A stretch of 64,000 nucleotides of DNA from Cesiribacter sp964504565 (GTDB lineage Bacteria; Bacteroidota; Bacteroidia; Cytophagales; Cyclobacteriaceae): the NCBI GenBank assembly GCA_964504565.1, contig CAZDEY010000018.1:1-64000 (forward strand), in the 5' to 3' direction. Of this stretch, positions 25,226 to 35,000 are shown in pieces. The stretch's first letter is position 1. Each line of letters begins with the position of its first letter. Under the pieces are notes generated by a model. The model was given only the letters and a program-made list of their open reading frames with translations, made no database searches and had not been told where the DNA came from. Position numbers and translations under genes: made by a program.

Positions 25226-26233
25226 ATGCAATTAAATGTTGCTTTCAAGTATCTGGTTCTGTGTTTGATTCTATTTACAAATTTGGCATCGGCTCAAGGT
25301 CAATTAAATCGGTTAGGTAAGGATAAAGAAATAGTAATCGTAGGTGAAACTCATGGAACACTTTCTAACTCCAAAATCTTTTTAGAGTTTTTAAGGGAAT
25401 ATAACGAAGTAGTAGAAGTCGATGCAATAGTTCTGGAAGGAAACAGCATCTATACTAATTTACTGAATTTTTATATTACAACGGGTAATAACTATTATTT
25501 AGAAGCATTGCAAAATATAATGCTGGATTGGTCTAGCAGTAATTCTCTAAGTGAAATTGATAGTTCTTATATTTCAGGATATAAAACTTTGCGAAGCTAT
25601 TATCTTGAGTCCGAACGTAAATTTACTGTCTACTCGGTTGATTCAGAGCCTTTTCAGCTTGCCAAATATTTAAAGGTATTTATTGATGTCAACCCTAATG
25701 ACTCTGCTTTTAATAGATTATTGGAGCCTTTAGTGAAGGTACAGATTAATGATAGCTCACCGTATATTTCAAAAGACAATTTTGGGAAAGCTGAAATAAT
25801 TCTTGAAAAATATAGGGGGGAAGCCCAAGCTTACTTGAATACCAAGCCTGATATAAATAAAGCCGCCCTAATATTATCATTATACTTTAATAAAGCCCGA
25901 AAGTCTAGAAGTGATAAGAAAATAGCAGAAAATTTTGAGCAACTCCATGCAGCATTTAAGCCTAAAACTACACTGTTTTGGTATGGGTCTTTGCACGCTC
26001 AAAAGAAGGGAGGTTGGTTAGCTAATCAATTAAACAAGAACTATACGGTTACATCATTGAAAATTTTATATGATAACTGCTATAATGTAAGGCTCAAAAA
26101 GGCTCTATCGACAGTAAATGTGATAAAAAGTACTGATTACATTTATCAAAGTGATACCCAGTTAGAAATTATAGATGAAGTAGCGAAGAATGATAAAGCT
26201 TATGACGGATACTTATTATGGTACTGCCATTGA
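25226..26233 (+). CDS. exported TraB/ChaN/EreA-superfamily-like protein
   Basis: 335 residues with a signal peptide (about 1-24, ending NLASAQ). The first strand-loop of the mature part reads IVIVGETHGTLSNS, the GE-x-HG motif shared by the EreA/ChaN/TraB superfamily. A later IVLEGNSIY and a C-terminal LFWYGSLHAQKKGGWLANQL carry the additional glycine and histidine expected for the same site. Members range from esterases to haem-binding lipoproteins, so the activity cannot be fixed. The gene is AT-rich relative to its neighbours and has no obvious partner; a degenerate TTGATTTGGTGATGTG-type repeat lies upstream. Confidence 0.65.
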   Translation: MQLNVAFKYLVLCLILFTNLASAQGQLNRLGKDKEIVIVGETHGTLSNSKIFLEFLREYNEVVEVDAIVLEGNSIYTNLLNFYITTGNNYYLEALQNIMLDWSSSNSLSEIDSSYISGYKTLRSYYLESERKFTVYSVDSEPFQLAKYLKVFIDVNPNDSAFNRLLEPLVKVQINDSSPYISKDNFGKAEIILEKYRGEAQAYLNTKPDINKAALILSLYFNKARKSRSDKKIAENFEQLHAAFKPKTTLFWYGSLHAQKKGGWLANQLNKNYTVTSLKILYDNCYNVRLKKALSTVNVIKSTDYIYQSDTQLEIIDEVAKNDKAYDGYLLWYCH

Positions 26234-26280
26234 GTATTTTAAAACAAATATAATAACTCATCAACCCACCCACTCTCTAC

Positions 26281-27282
26281 CTATTCTTTATAAATAAACA
26301 CCTTAGCTTTCTCACCTTCTTTCCGGTAGCCCCGGTACATGCCCGGCGTATTAAACGGCATAGCAATATTGCCATTCTTGTCTAAAGCTACTATGCCGCC
26401 CTCGCCGCCCTGGCTTTTTAGCTTTTCGTTGATTACTGAATTGGCCGCCTCTTCCAGGCTCATGTTAGCGTACTGCATACGGGCCGCAATATCGTAGGCT
26501 ACTACATTCCTGATAAAGAACTCGCCGTGACCCGTGGCGCTAACGCCGCAGGTTTGGTTACTGGCGTAGGTTCCGGCGCCAATTATAGGCGAGTCGCCCA
26601 CGCGGTTCCAGCGCTTGTTGGTCATGCCCCCGGTAGAGGTGCCGGCTACTATATTGCCCTGCTTGTCTAGCGCTACGCAACCTACGGTTCCAAATTTTTC
26701 ATCCGGGTTGGCCGGGGCTACGTAGCCCTTTTCTTTGCTTTTTTGCGCCTCGCGTGCCTGTATGCGCTTTAGCTGGTCGTAGCGGGTTTGGTCAAAAAAG
26801 TAGTTTGGGTCCACCATATCCAGTCCTTGCGCTTGGGCAAATTCTTCAGCTCCGGCCCCGGTTAGCATAACGTGCGGTGAGTGTTGCATAACTGCTTGCG
26901 CCGCTAAAATCGGGCTTTGTATACGGTTTACACCGGCTACCGCCCCGGCCATACCCGTTTTACCATCCATTATTGAGGCATCCAGTTCATTGCGGCCTTC
27001 AGCGGTAAACACCGCCCCCTTGCCGGCGTTAAACAGCGGCGATTGTTCCAAAATCTGAATGGTAGTAGTAACTGCATCCAAACTGGAGCCGCCCCGTTCC
27101 AGCACGGCGTACCCGGCATTTAGGGCTTCGGTAAGTTTGGCCTGGTAAGCCGCTTCCTTTTCCGGACTCATATTTTCTTTAAGAATAGTGCCTGCTCCGC
27201 CATGAATAACCAAGGCTATTTTATTTTGGGCAGAAGCCACTACTGGAAGTACGGTCAGCAGAAATAAAATTAATGTCTTCAT
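26281..27282 (-). CDS. iaaA: isoaspartyl peptidase / L-asparaginase (Ntn hydrolase), exported
   Basis: 333 residues with a signal peptide (MKTLILFLLTVLPVVASAQ). Plant-type asparaginase fold: VIHGGAGTI near the start, GKGAVFTAEGRNELDASIMDG, then the autocleavage site KFGTVGCVALD. There T199 becomes the N-terminal nucleophile of the beta chain, followed by GTSTGGMTNKRWNRVGDSPIIGAGTYA. It hydrolyses beta-aspartyl dipeptides and asparagine, here in the periplasm. It is divergent from the TraR/DksA gene, with about 185 bp between starts. Confidence 0.95.
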   Translation of the reverse strand: MKTLILFLLTVLPVVASAQNKIALVIHGGAGTILKENMSPEKEAAYQAKLTEALNAGYAVLERGGSSLDAVTTTIQILEQSPLFNAGKGAVFTAEGRNELDASIMDGKTGMAGAVAGVNRIQSPILAAQAVMQHSPHVMLTGAGAEEFAQAQGLDMVDPNYFFDQTRYDQLKRIQAREAQKSKEKGYVAPANPDEKFGTVGCVALDKQGNIVAGTSTGGMTNKRWNRVGDSPIIGAGTYASNQTCGVSATGHGEFFIRNVVAYDIAARMQYANMSLEEAANSVINEKLKSQGGEGGIVALDKNGNIAMPFNTPGMYRGYRKEGEKAKVFIYKE

Positions 27283-27322
27283 AATTCAGTAAAAATAAGC
27301 TAAAGATATGAAAAAATAAGGC

Positions 27323-27354
27323 TTGGTCTATTTAGCAGAAAATCAGTACCTTTG
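27323..27354 (+). promoter_or_regulatory. Bacteroidota-type promoter of the traR-scpB-rluB unit
   Basis: TTG (27323-27325), a 21-nt spacer and TACCTTTG (27347-27354) match the -33/-7 pattern TTG-N19-21-TAnnTTTG used by the Bacteroidota housekeeping sigma factor. It lies 112 bp before the TraR/DksA start codon, leaving a leader of about 105 nt. Confidence 0.75.
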
Positions 27355-27466
27355 CAGCCTATTTTATGGTTTCGAAGGTGGTAGCTGATAAGAAAGTGCC
27401 GCTGAACGCCGCCGGAAATGAATCTTTTAGTTAATTAATCGTTTGTAAGGAAAAAGCGAGACGCCT

Positions 27467-27853
27467 ATGTCCACTGATGCAAATAACGTTAGGTACTCCG
27501 ATGAGGACCTGAAACAGTTTGAAGAACTTATTCAGGCTAAGCTTGATAAAGCTAAAAGTGAGCTGAAATATATTAAGGAAACCCTTAACAAAAGCAGCGA
27601 ATATACCTTGGATAGCGGCGGTCCGGTTAAAATGCTGGAAGATGGGGCCGACTCGGCCGAACGTGAAAGCCTGACCCAGTTGGCGGCTCGTCAGCAGAAG
27701 TTTATTAACCAGTTGGAAAATGCGCTGGTTCGCATAAAAAATCGTACCTACGGGGTTTGTATTGATACTGGCAAGCTTATAAGCAAAGAACGGTTAAAAG
27801 CCGTGCCGCACACTATGCATTCTATTGAAGCTAAGTTGTCAAAAAATAACTAA
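27467..27853 (+). CDS. TraR/DksA-type zinc finger protein
   Basis: 128 residues. A long helical coiled-coil N-terminus (QFEELIQAKLDKAKSELKYI ... ARQQKFINQLENALVRI) is followed by the C-terminal finger region YGVCIDTGKLISKERLKAVPHT. Only one Cys (C98) of the usual four is present, which is normal for the Bacteroidota branch. There the RTYGVC-x-x-TGKLI-x-x-ERL-x-AVP block is retained without a zinc site. DksA-like proteins bind in the RNA polymerase secondary channel; a role in transcription is inferred. It is first in a unit with scpB and rluB. Confidence 0.88.
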   Translation: MSTDANNVRYSDEDLKQFEELIQAKLDKAKSELKYIKETLNKSSEYTLDSGGPVKMLEDGADSAERESLTQLAARQQKFINQLENALVRIKNRTYGVCIDTGKLISKERLKAVPHTMHSIEAKLSKNN

Positions 27854-27862
27854 AGCTAGTAC

Positions 27863-28420
27863 TTGAACTACTTGCACCGGCACGTAGAGGCCCTTATATT
27901 TAGCTCGCCGGAGCCACTGCCGGCGGCTGAAATTTTGGCGGTACTTACTGAAATGTTTGAGGCACCGCTCCAAAAACCTGATGTGGAAGGCGCAATTGAA
28001 GCGTTACAGCAGCGCTACCGTCAGGATGAGTATTCCTTTGAGCTACAAGAGGTAGCCGGAGGGTACCAGTTTACTACAAAACCCGCTTATGCAGCCGGCA
28101 TCGGCCAGTTGTTAAAGGAGCAAAACAAAAAAAGGCTATCCAATTCGGCGCTTGAAACGCTGGCTATAGTAGCCTATAAACAACCGGTAACCAAATCCGA
28201 AATTGAACAAATAAGGGGTGTTAGCTGCGACTACGCCCTACAGAAATTACTGGAAAAAGAACTAATAGCAATAAAGGGAAAGGCCGAAAGCATTGGCCGC
28301 CCGCTCCTGTACGGCACCAGCCCCAAGTTTGAGAAATATTTTGGGCTGAAGAGCTTAAAAGACCTGCCTACTCCCAAGGACTTTGCCCAGGAAGACAACA
28401 AAGTTGGCGAAGAACAGTAA
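27863..28420 (+). CDS. scpB: segregation and condensation protein B
   Basis: 185 residues, two winged-helix domains (LHRHVEALIFSSPEPLPAAEI and SALETLAIVAYKQPVTKSEIEQIRGV). The second contains the family hallmark AIVAYKQPVTKSEIE, followed by LLEKELIAIKGKAESIGRPLLYGTS. It acts with ScpA and SMC in chromosome condensation and segregation. The start is a TTG at 27863 (MNYLHRHVEALIF aligns with normal ScpB N-termini and no ATG fits). It begins 10 bp after the TraR/DksA stop. Confidence 0.93.
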   Translation: MNYLHRHVEALIFSSPEPLPAAEILAVLTEMFEAPLQKPDVEGAIEALQQRYRQDEYSFELQEVAGGYQFTTKPAYAAGIGQLLKEQNKKRLSNSALETLAIVAYKQPVTKSEIEQIRGVSCDYALQKLLEKELIAIKGKAESIGRPLLYGTSPKFEKYFGLKSLKDLPTPKDFAQEDNKVGEEQ

Positions 28421-28485
28421 ATATTGCAGTAAGCCTATAGTTAGGTATACAATCGAATACAAATTCTATTCACTATAACAATTTA

Positions 28486-30184
28486 ATGGACAATTCTCGT
28501 AAAGGTTCGTCAGACCGCAACCAGGGAAATGACCCTCGTGGTAACGACCCTCGTGGTAACGACAACCGACGCGGCGATAATCAGCGGAGGGATTCCGGCC
28601 AAGATCGCCCGCGCAACAATCGCGACTTCCGCAACAATGATAACCGCTCGGATCAAAGTAGATCTGACCAAGGCCGCCCGCGCCACGATAGGCCGCGCCG
28701 TGACGATGACCGCTCGGGCAATTACCGAGGCAATCGGGATGCCGACAGTCGGCAGGATGGTCCTCGCAGAGAGGGTGACCGACCCTACAATCCTAACCGC
28801 AGCAATAACTACCGTTCTAATGAGGGCCGCCCTGGCCAAGGGCGTTCTGAAGGTAGGCCAAGTGGCGGGGGGTATAACCGCAGTAACGATAATCGCTCTG
28901 GCGGCCCTCGCCAGGGCGGTTATCGCCCTAATGGCGGTCAGGGCCGCCCTGGACAGGGGCGTCCGGGTGCAGATAACCAACGCCCAGGCAATAATCCTAA
29001 CCGTAGTGGGTTCGATCAGGCCCGTCAGGCTCCGTTTGTAGACCCGGACGATAGCAAAGCCTGGCAAAAGCGCGATGAGGAAGGTCGCCAGTACGGCGAT
29101 GTAGAAAAGCCAGCCCGCCGCGAGCGCAAGCCTGTTAAGGCTAAGAAAAGTGGGGGAGATTTTAAGAAGAAGTTTGACGACGGCGGTAGTAGCAACCGGG
29201 GCGGTAGTAAGTCTCCACGCCGCGATCGGACCGAGAAGTACGGCAAAGCCCGGGGCTGGCAGGACTTCTCTGATGAGGATGGTAGGGCTAAGCCCGGTCA
29301 GCAAAAAAACTCCCCCAAAAAACGTAGTGAAACCCAGCCGGGAGGCCGGGCAGAACGTACGGACAAGAAAAAGCCTAAAGGTGTGCCGCAGTACAAAAAC
29401 ATGGCACAGCTACGATTTCTTTAAAAAGAAAAGTAAGAAAACCGAGAAGGGTACCAAGGAAGATAAATCGGAAAGTAACGAAATTCGGCTTAACCGCTAC
29501 ATTGCCAAAGCCGGCATAGCCAGCCGCCGCGAGGCCGATGAGCTTATAGCCCAGGGTTTGGTGAAGGTAAACGGCCAGGTTGTAACCGAGCTAGGCACTA
29601 AAGTGCAGCGCACCGATACGGTAGTGTACGAAGGTAAAAAGCTAAATCCGGAGCGTTTAGTGTATGTGCTGCTAAATAAACCGAAGGACTTTATTACTAC
29701 TACCGACGATCCGGAGGATAGACGCACCGTAATGGAGCTGGTAGCCAACGCCTGCGAGGAGCGCATTTACCCCGTAGGTAGGCTAGATCGGAACACTACG
29801 GGTTTATTACTACTAACCAACGATGGGGAGCTGGCCAAGAAACTGAGCCACCCCAGCCATCAGGTTAAGAAGGTGTACCACGTACTGTTGGATAGGCCCA
29901 TTACCCCGGAGGACTACGAAGCTATTGAGCAAGGCTTGGAGCTGGAAGACGGCTTGGCTAAGGTTGATGACTTAGCGGTACTTAGCCCGGACAGAACGGC
30001 GGTAGGTATGGAAATTCATATTGGCCGCAATAGAATTGTACGCCGCATGTTTGAACACTTAGGCTACAACGTGGAACGGCTGGATAGGGTAACCTTTGCC
30101 GGCCTTTCTAAAAAAGATCTGGACCGAGGCCGCTGGCGTTACCTGACCGAGAAAGAAGTTATTAGATTAAAGCATTTTAACTAA
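28486..30184 (+). CDS. rluB: pseudouridine synthase RluB with long disordered N-terminal tail, frameshifted near 29400
   Basis: Two overlapping frames make one gene. The first, 28486-29424, encodes about 300 residues of Arg/Asn/Asp/Gly-rich disordered sequence (NDPRGNDPRGND, then basic KKFDDGGSSNRGGSKSPRR). The second, offset by one base and meaningful from about 29402, encodes a Lys-rich linker (FFKKKSKK). It then has the S4 domain (IRLNRYIAKAGIASRREADELIAQG), the catalytic motif GRLDRNTTGLLLLTNDGEL (catalytic Asp) and the C-terminal IGRNRIVRRMFEHLGY. Bacteroidota RluB proteins do carry such tails fused to the enzyme. Removing one A from the A5 run before TGG at 29402 joins the frames as QYKTWHSYDFFKKK. 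It is either a sequencing error or a real frameshift. The enzyme modifies 23S rRNA. Confidence 0.85.
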
Positions 30185-30198
30185 TTAGTACAATTAAA

Positions 30199-30225
30199 CC
30201 TATAAGGTCTTCAAGATCTTATAGG
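30199..30225 (+). terminator. hairpin after rluB
   Basis: Inverted repeat CCTATAAG / CTTATAGG with an 11-nt centre, just past the rluB stop. The following T-run is short (CTTTATTG), so it is a weak terminator backed up by the next one. Confidence 0.55.
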
Positions 30226-30255
30226 CTTTATTGTAAGAGCCATTTATAACAATTT

Positions 30256-30287
30256 AAAACCGACTGGGTAATCAAGTCGGTTTTTTG
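30256..30287 (+). terminator. second terminator after rluB
   Basis: Stem AAAACCGACT / AGTCGGTTTT with T6 at the end; a textbook rho-independent terminator separating rluB from the RHS unit. Confidence 0.85.
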
Positions 30288-30356
30288 TTTAAACAACTTA
30301 TATTTAATTACTTAGCGCACATCCTGTAGAATAACTGTACATTATTTTGGTTATTG

Positions 30357-30389
30357 TTTGCTTTGAATATTACATTGTACTTACATTTG
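30357..30389 (+). promoter_or_regulatory. Bacteroidota-type promoter of the RHS unit
   Basis: TTTG (30357-30360), a 21-nt spacer and TACATTTG (30382-30389). It lies about 70 bp before the first gene of the barrel/RHS/lipoprotein set. Confidence 0.7.
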
Positions 30390-30457
30390 TATTAATAATA
30401 TCTATTGGAGAAGTAGGATAGATAATATTTTCGTTTTCGCCTACCAATTGTAAAATC

Positions 30458-31939
30458 ATGCTGACCAACAGCTTGAAGGCTCTTAGTAGAGCCGGACTAC
30501 TATTTATTTTCCTTTGCATCACTGCTGGCATTTCGGTTTATGGTCAGGGTAATCAGGCTTCTACTGAAGTAGATAGTTTAACTAACGCTGTTAATACAAG
30601 CTCAGATAGCATTCAGGCAGTTCTAGCGAGTGTTAACCAGCAATTAAGCAGTTCGTTACAACACAACGATAGTCTTGTAAATGGAGTTGATAGTTTAGTA
30701 GCCCGCACTCAAATAGTTTCAGACTCTCTTAAGCAGTTAGCCGACAGCCTATCCTCTGTAACTCAGTTGCAATTACCAGCCTCAAACGCTTTATCTACTT
30801 ATCAACAAAAAGCTAAGGGATATAGTCAAATAGCTGATACTCTGTTGCCAGGTTCTGAGTTGTCAGGTCTAGTTCCAAGCTTGCCAGCTTCATCAATTAA
30901 TATCAGTAATAATAGTCTGGCAGATAATAACAAGTTAGCAGAACTAACCTCTAAGCCGGATATCAGTGTTTCTTTACCTGATTTATCTAGTAGTAAGGAT
31001 ATAGAAATAAGTAAAATACCCTTACAAACTGAAAAAGTCGGTCAGGCTACCAATGGCCTATCAGACTACCAACTTCCCGAAATTCGGGTTGATTCAGCAA
31101 CGGGTAAAAATATAGATAACTGGATAGATAGGAAGGCAAGTGAGCATGAACTAGCGAATGAGTTAACGGCTAAGCCAAATGCAAAAGAGGCTCTATTCGG
31201 GATTCCAATGGAAGAGCTGAGCCCTGATCAATTACCGTCTATTTCGCAAGAATCTTTACAAAAAGCCCAAAGCTTTATTGCTGAACAGCATACCAAAGTA
31301 GCCGAACATCGCGAGCGTATTGCCCGGCACCAGAAGCACTATAAGCGAATAAATAGCCTAAAAGAAGAGAAGAAACTGCCTTACCTAAAGCGGCACAGCT
31401 TAAGAGAAATTGAGTGGAAACATAGATTACTGTACGGTTTAAGTTGGCAGTCCGGCCGCGGGGGTACCGGCCAGGTGGAAGCTTTCCGGATTGACTTAGG
31501 ACCGGAATTGGCTTACCAGCTTACCGACCATATACAATTAGGACTAGCAACTCAAGCGCGACTAAGCATAGGAAAATCTTTACCAACTAATTCGTGGGTA
31601 AGCCACAGCTACGATCCTATATGGGGCGGACAGCTTTACGGTAGCTACCAAATTAAGAACGGATTCTTTGGCCGGGTGAGTTGGCAACAGCTTTATAGGG
31701 GCAGACCGTTAGCTGCATTCCAAGAAAGTACAGAGACTTATGAAAGTAGGGTAGCTAATAATTTAAGGCTTGGCCTAGGCAAAAGCTATAGACTAGGCCG
31801 GTGGCTAAAGGGCTATACTTTATTAGAATATAGTTTGGCCCTTAACACCATACCCAAAGAGCATGAGGCCTACCGGAAACCCTTACAGATACGAATGGGA
31901 CTAATGCTAGCTCCAAAATCAGAACGAAAAAAGAAATAA
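30458..31939 (+). CDS. exported protein with Ser/Asn-rich linker and putative C-terminal beta barrel; RHS partner
   Basis: 493 residues. Signal peptide (LLFIFLCITAGISVYGQ). Residues 35-250 are rich in Ser, Asn, Leu, Gln and Asp with repeated DSL and SSL patterns, probably an extended helical or disordered region. A basic His/Lys/Arg helix lies at about 270-320. The last 180 residues alternate aromatic and polar residues (LYGLSWQSGRGG, FRIDLGPELAYQL, GQLYGSYQIKNGFFGRVSW) as in outer-membrane barrels of the PorT/OmpW size. It starts 64 bp before the RHS gene on the same strand behind a shared promoter, so a role in surface display or export of the RHS protein is plausible but unproven. Confidence 0.7.
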   Translation: MLTNSLKALSRAGLLFIFLCITAGISVYGQGNQASTEVDSLTNAVNTSSDSIQAVLASVNQQLSSSLQHNDSLVNGVDSLVARTQIVSDSLKQLADSLSSVTQLQLPASNALSTYQQKAKGYSQIADTLLPGSELSGLVPSLPASSINISNNSLADNNKLAELTSKPDISVSLPDLSSSKDIEISKIPLQTEKVGQATNGLSDYQLPEIRVDSATGKNIDNWIDRKASEHELANELTAKPNAKEALFGIPMEELSPDQLPSISQESLQKAQSFIAEQHTKVAEHRERIARHQKHYKRINSLKEEKKLPYLKRHSLREIEWKHRLLYGLSWQSGRGGTGQVEAFRIDLGPELAYQLTDHIQLGLATQARLSIGKSLPTNSWVSHSYDPIWGGQLYGSYQIKNGFFGRVSWQQLYRGRPLAAFQESTETYESRVANNLRLGLGKSYRLGRWLKGYTLLEYSLALNTIPKEHEAYRKPLQIRMGLMLAPKSERKKK

Positions 31940-32002
31940 AAAATAACCAGATAAGTATTACCTAACCCTCTACCAATTTAGAGCACAACTACACCAAAAA
32001 TT

Positions 32003-35000
32003 ATGACGTACACCCTCAACCGAACCCTGCGACGCAGTCTCAGTGGACTGCTGCTTTTAGCCTTGCCTATATTGGGCTATGGCCAACAAGAGATAAAAAA
32101 AGAAGAACAGCAAGAAGTATCTAAACCTGTAGAAGGGGTAGGTGACCAAAATTCAGAAAAGAATCAGACTATTACTGATCTACCTCAGAATGAAGCTAAT
32201 AATGTCTCCCAAGTATCTAATACTACAACTGAAATTGGATATTCAGGTGAAACAAATGCTCCAAACGCACAGTCTATCCCTTCTACTTTTGCTTTAGGAG
32301 AAGATTTAACAGGTGTATTAAGCAACAGTGTAAATTTAGCTAGCGGCGAAATAATTTTTGGTATTCCCTTAGCTAGCATACCTGGCCGAAATGGTTTAGG
32401 TGCTGGGTTATCTCTTTCTTATAATTCAGCGGGAGTAAGTTATCAGGCTGATATTTGGAACCAAGAAGCGCCTACTTCTGCAGTTGGATTAGGATGGAGT
32501 TTCGACTATCCTAAAATAGTAGTAGATAACAAAATGAGCGCCGCTCGCGCTGATGACGAGTTTTATATAGTAGAAAATGGTCAATCCATTCGTTTATATA
32601 ATGTAGCTGGTGCGATGGGTGATGTAGAGCGTACTTATAAGACTGAGAGGTTTACTAATTGGTTAATCAAATACTATGAATATCAGGAACGCTGGGAAAT
32701 TACTAAAGAAGATGGTACTCTCTATATCTACGGTGATAGAAATAATACTACTGCTAATGCGGTGCAGTGGGTGGTACACTGGGGCAATTGGATTGGTAAC
32801 AGTTCAAAAGCTGAGGGGCAGAGCCGACAGGGGTTGGTATGGAATCTAGCTAAGGTTACCAATTTGTGGGGTGACGAATTAAATTATCGTTACCGTAATG
32901 TAGAGCGCTACCTAAACTCAAGTAAACAAGGTCAACGACATACTGAGGCGTCTTATTTAGATGAAGTTGAAGATGCATTAGGTAACCGCATTAAGCTGGT
33001 ATATGGTGATAAAGAATTACCTGAATATCAGGAACCACATACTGAACAAGCTGAGTATAAAAATAATCTAGCTGGCGACGCCTATCAAGAGCGAGTTGAA
33101 AAGGATTTTCTGGATTATTTAGAAGTTTTTGTTGGAAATATTAAAACCTATCGGGTCGATTTAAGCTATGATTTTTTAGGTTCTGACAATCTAACTAAAC
33201 GACAGCTAAGCGGCCTTCAGCAAATCAGCTATTTTGATGGAGTTACGGAGAGCTCGCCTACAATGAGTTTTAGTTATTTACAATCAGGAAATCGGAAGGG
33301 CTCATTAAGCCAAATAGTAACCCTAAGCGGAAGTGTTATTGACTATAATTATGCAACCAGCGCGTTAGAAATTTTTGATTCAGAAAAACAGATTGAAGTA
33401 AGCCCGGCCTCTGCAAATTATAAAGAGCCCGGTTATTGGGTCGGAAATGATTTTGTTGCCGTATTATGGCGAGATACTAATAACGGAAGCTGGTATAAGG
33501 GTTCAAAAGCTTCCGAAGTGCAAATTTATAATTGGGATGGCAAGTGGACTAAGACTAGCTATGGTAATGTCTTAGGAAATATACATTACCACGATGTTGA
33601 TGAAGATAAAAACTCGGGCACGCCTGAGCATGATCGAGTTCATTGTGTAAAGCCAGTAGTAGGTAAAGACTACTTTGGGGTATTACGGTGGAATAGGGTT
33701 AGTAGTGGTTACCACTACTATACTATGCATATTTGGTTTCGTAACTCAGTTACTAGAGAGTGGCAGTACGAAGCTAAAAGCTTGAGGTACCAGCAAGATT
33801 ACGGAGAAATATCACTCTATGCAGGTAATAATTATATAGCAGTGAGTGAAGAACAATATGGACTAGATATACTTGACTTTAACGGTATAAGCTGGACAAA
33901 AGAGCGAATAGAAAGATCAGTATCTACATACTGGGGTTTTGGAACTAATAATTACCTTATGTATAATCGGTACCGTGATAGAAATAACGGCGATGTCTTT
34001 TTCGATTACAAAGATGAGCAAGGAAGGTGGCATCATAATCAGCTACCTGATAATATGAGGTTGTATCATACGAGTTGGGTTACCCCAAATAACTGGTCAG
34101 GCACGAATACTCACGCCGGAGTTCATAGATGGTATCAATATGATGACGGAGTTTCATGGTCGCTAAATGATTATATTTATACTTGGGATGAAAATTACAA
34201 TTTTGACTCTAATTCTAGATATTATATTGATAACTCAGAAAGCGAATCACATCCAATAGAATTCTATGGAGAATCTTTAGTACTTCAGCCTCATGCAAGA
34301 CATGAACAAGAAAATATTTATTCTCAGCTTTTGAGGTACGATGGTGTAACTTGGAATAGAAACTTCAATAACCTAAGAGTAAACTTCGATCAGCATATAG
34401 GGGCTAACTATTTAGGGGATCATCACCAGTATTTGGCTTTTGGTGAGGATAGATTCTATCATTGGAGTAAGCCTTACAATGGAACTATCAGGTTTGAAGA
34501 GTTTGACGCTAATGCTTTACGCTGGAATTCTCAGGTTTCTTTTAATACTGGTAATTATTCTTTTGTTTCTTCTATAGGCGACTATGACATTATACAGAAC
34601 GATTTGTACAAACGAAATTCAGATGGTAGCTATGTTGACAAAGGATATATTAATGCTGGTCAGCGCCACCTTACGGGTGCTGGCATTTATAAGTATTTCA
34701 TTACTAGTAAAGGGTCTTATGCCAGTACATCCAACGTAAGGCTAATAAAGAACGATAGTTTTATTTACCGATCAACTCCCGGCTTCTACACAAAAGGCAA
34801 TTCTACGGGCAGTGGGCATCGCTCCTATCATGATGCCCAAACTTCAGCACATAGGAGAGGTAATGCTATGGGAGGAAATATTCTTATTAGCTTTGACGAA
34901 GAATATTGGGAATATGCTAATAAAATGTATTTTAACTATATAGGGGCAGATACCCAGATTAGTGGAAAAGCCAATATATACCCACTATCAAGCGTTACAA

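Noticed and set aside
28510..29304. Long reverse-strand frame (264 codons) and a plus-strand frame at 28529-29041 over the RluB tail
   Set aside because: Both are shadows of the biased Arg/Gly/Asn codons of the disordered tail; products are Ala/Val/Thr/Ile-rich without domains, start signals or neighbours.
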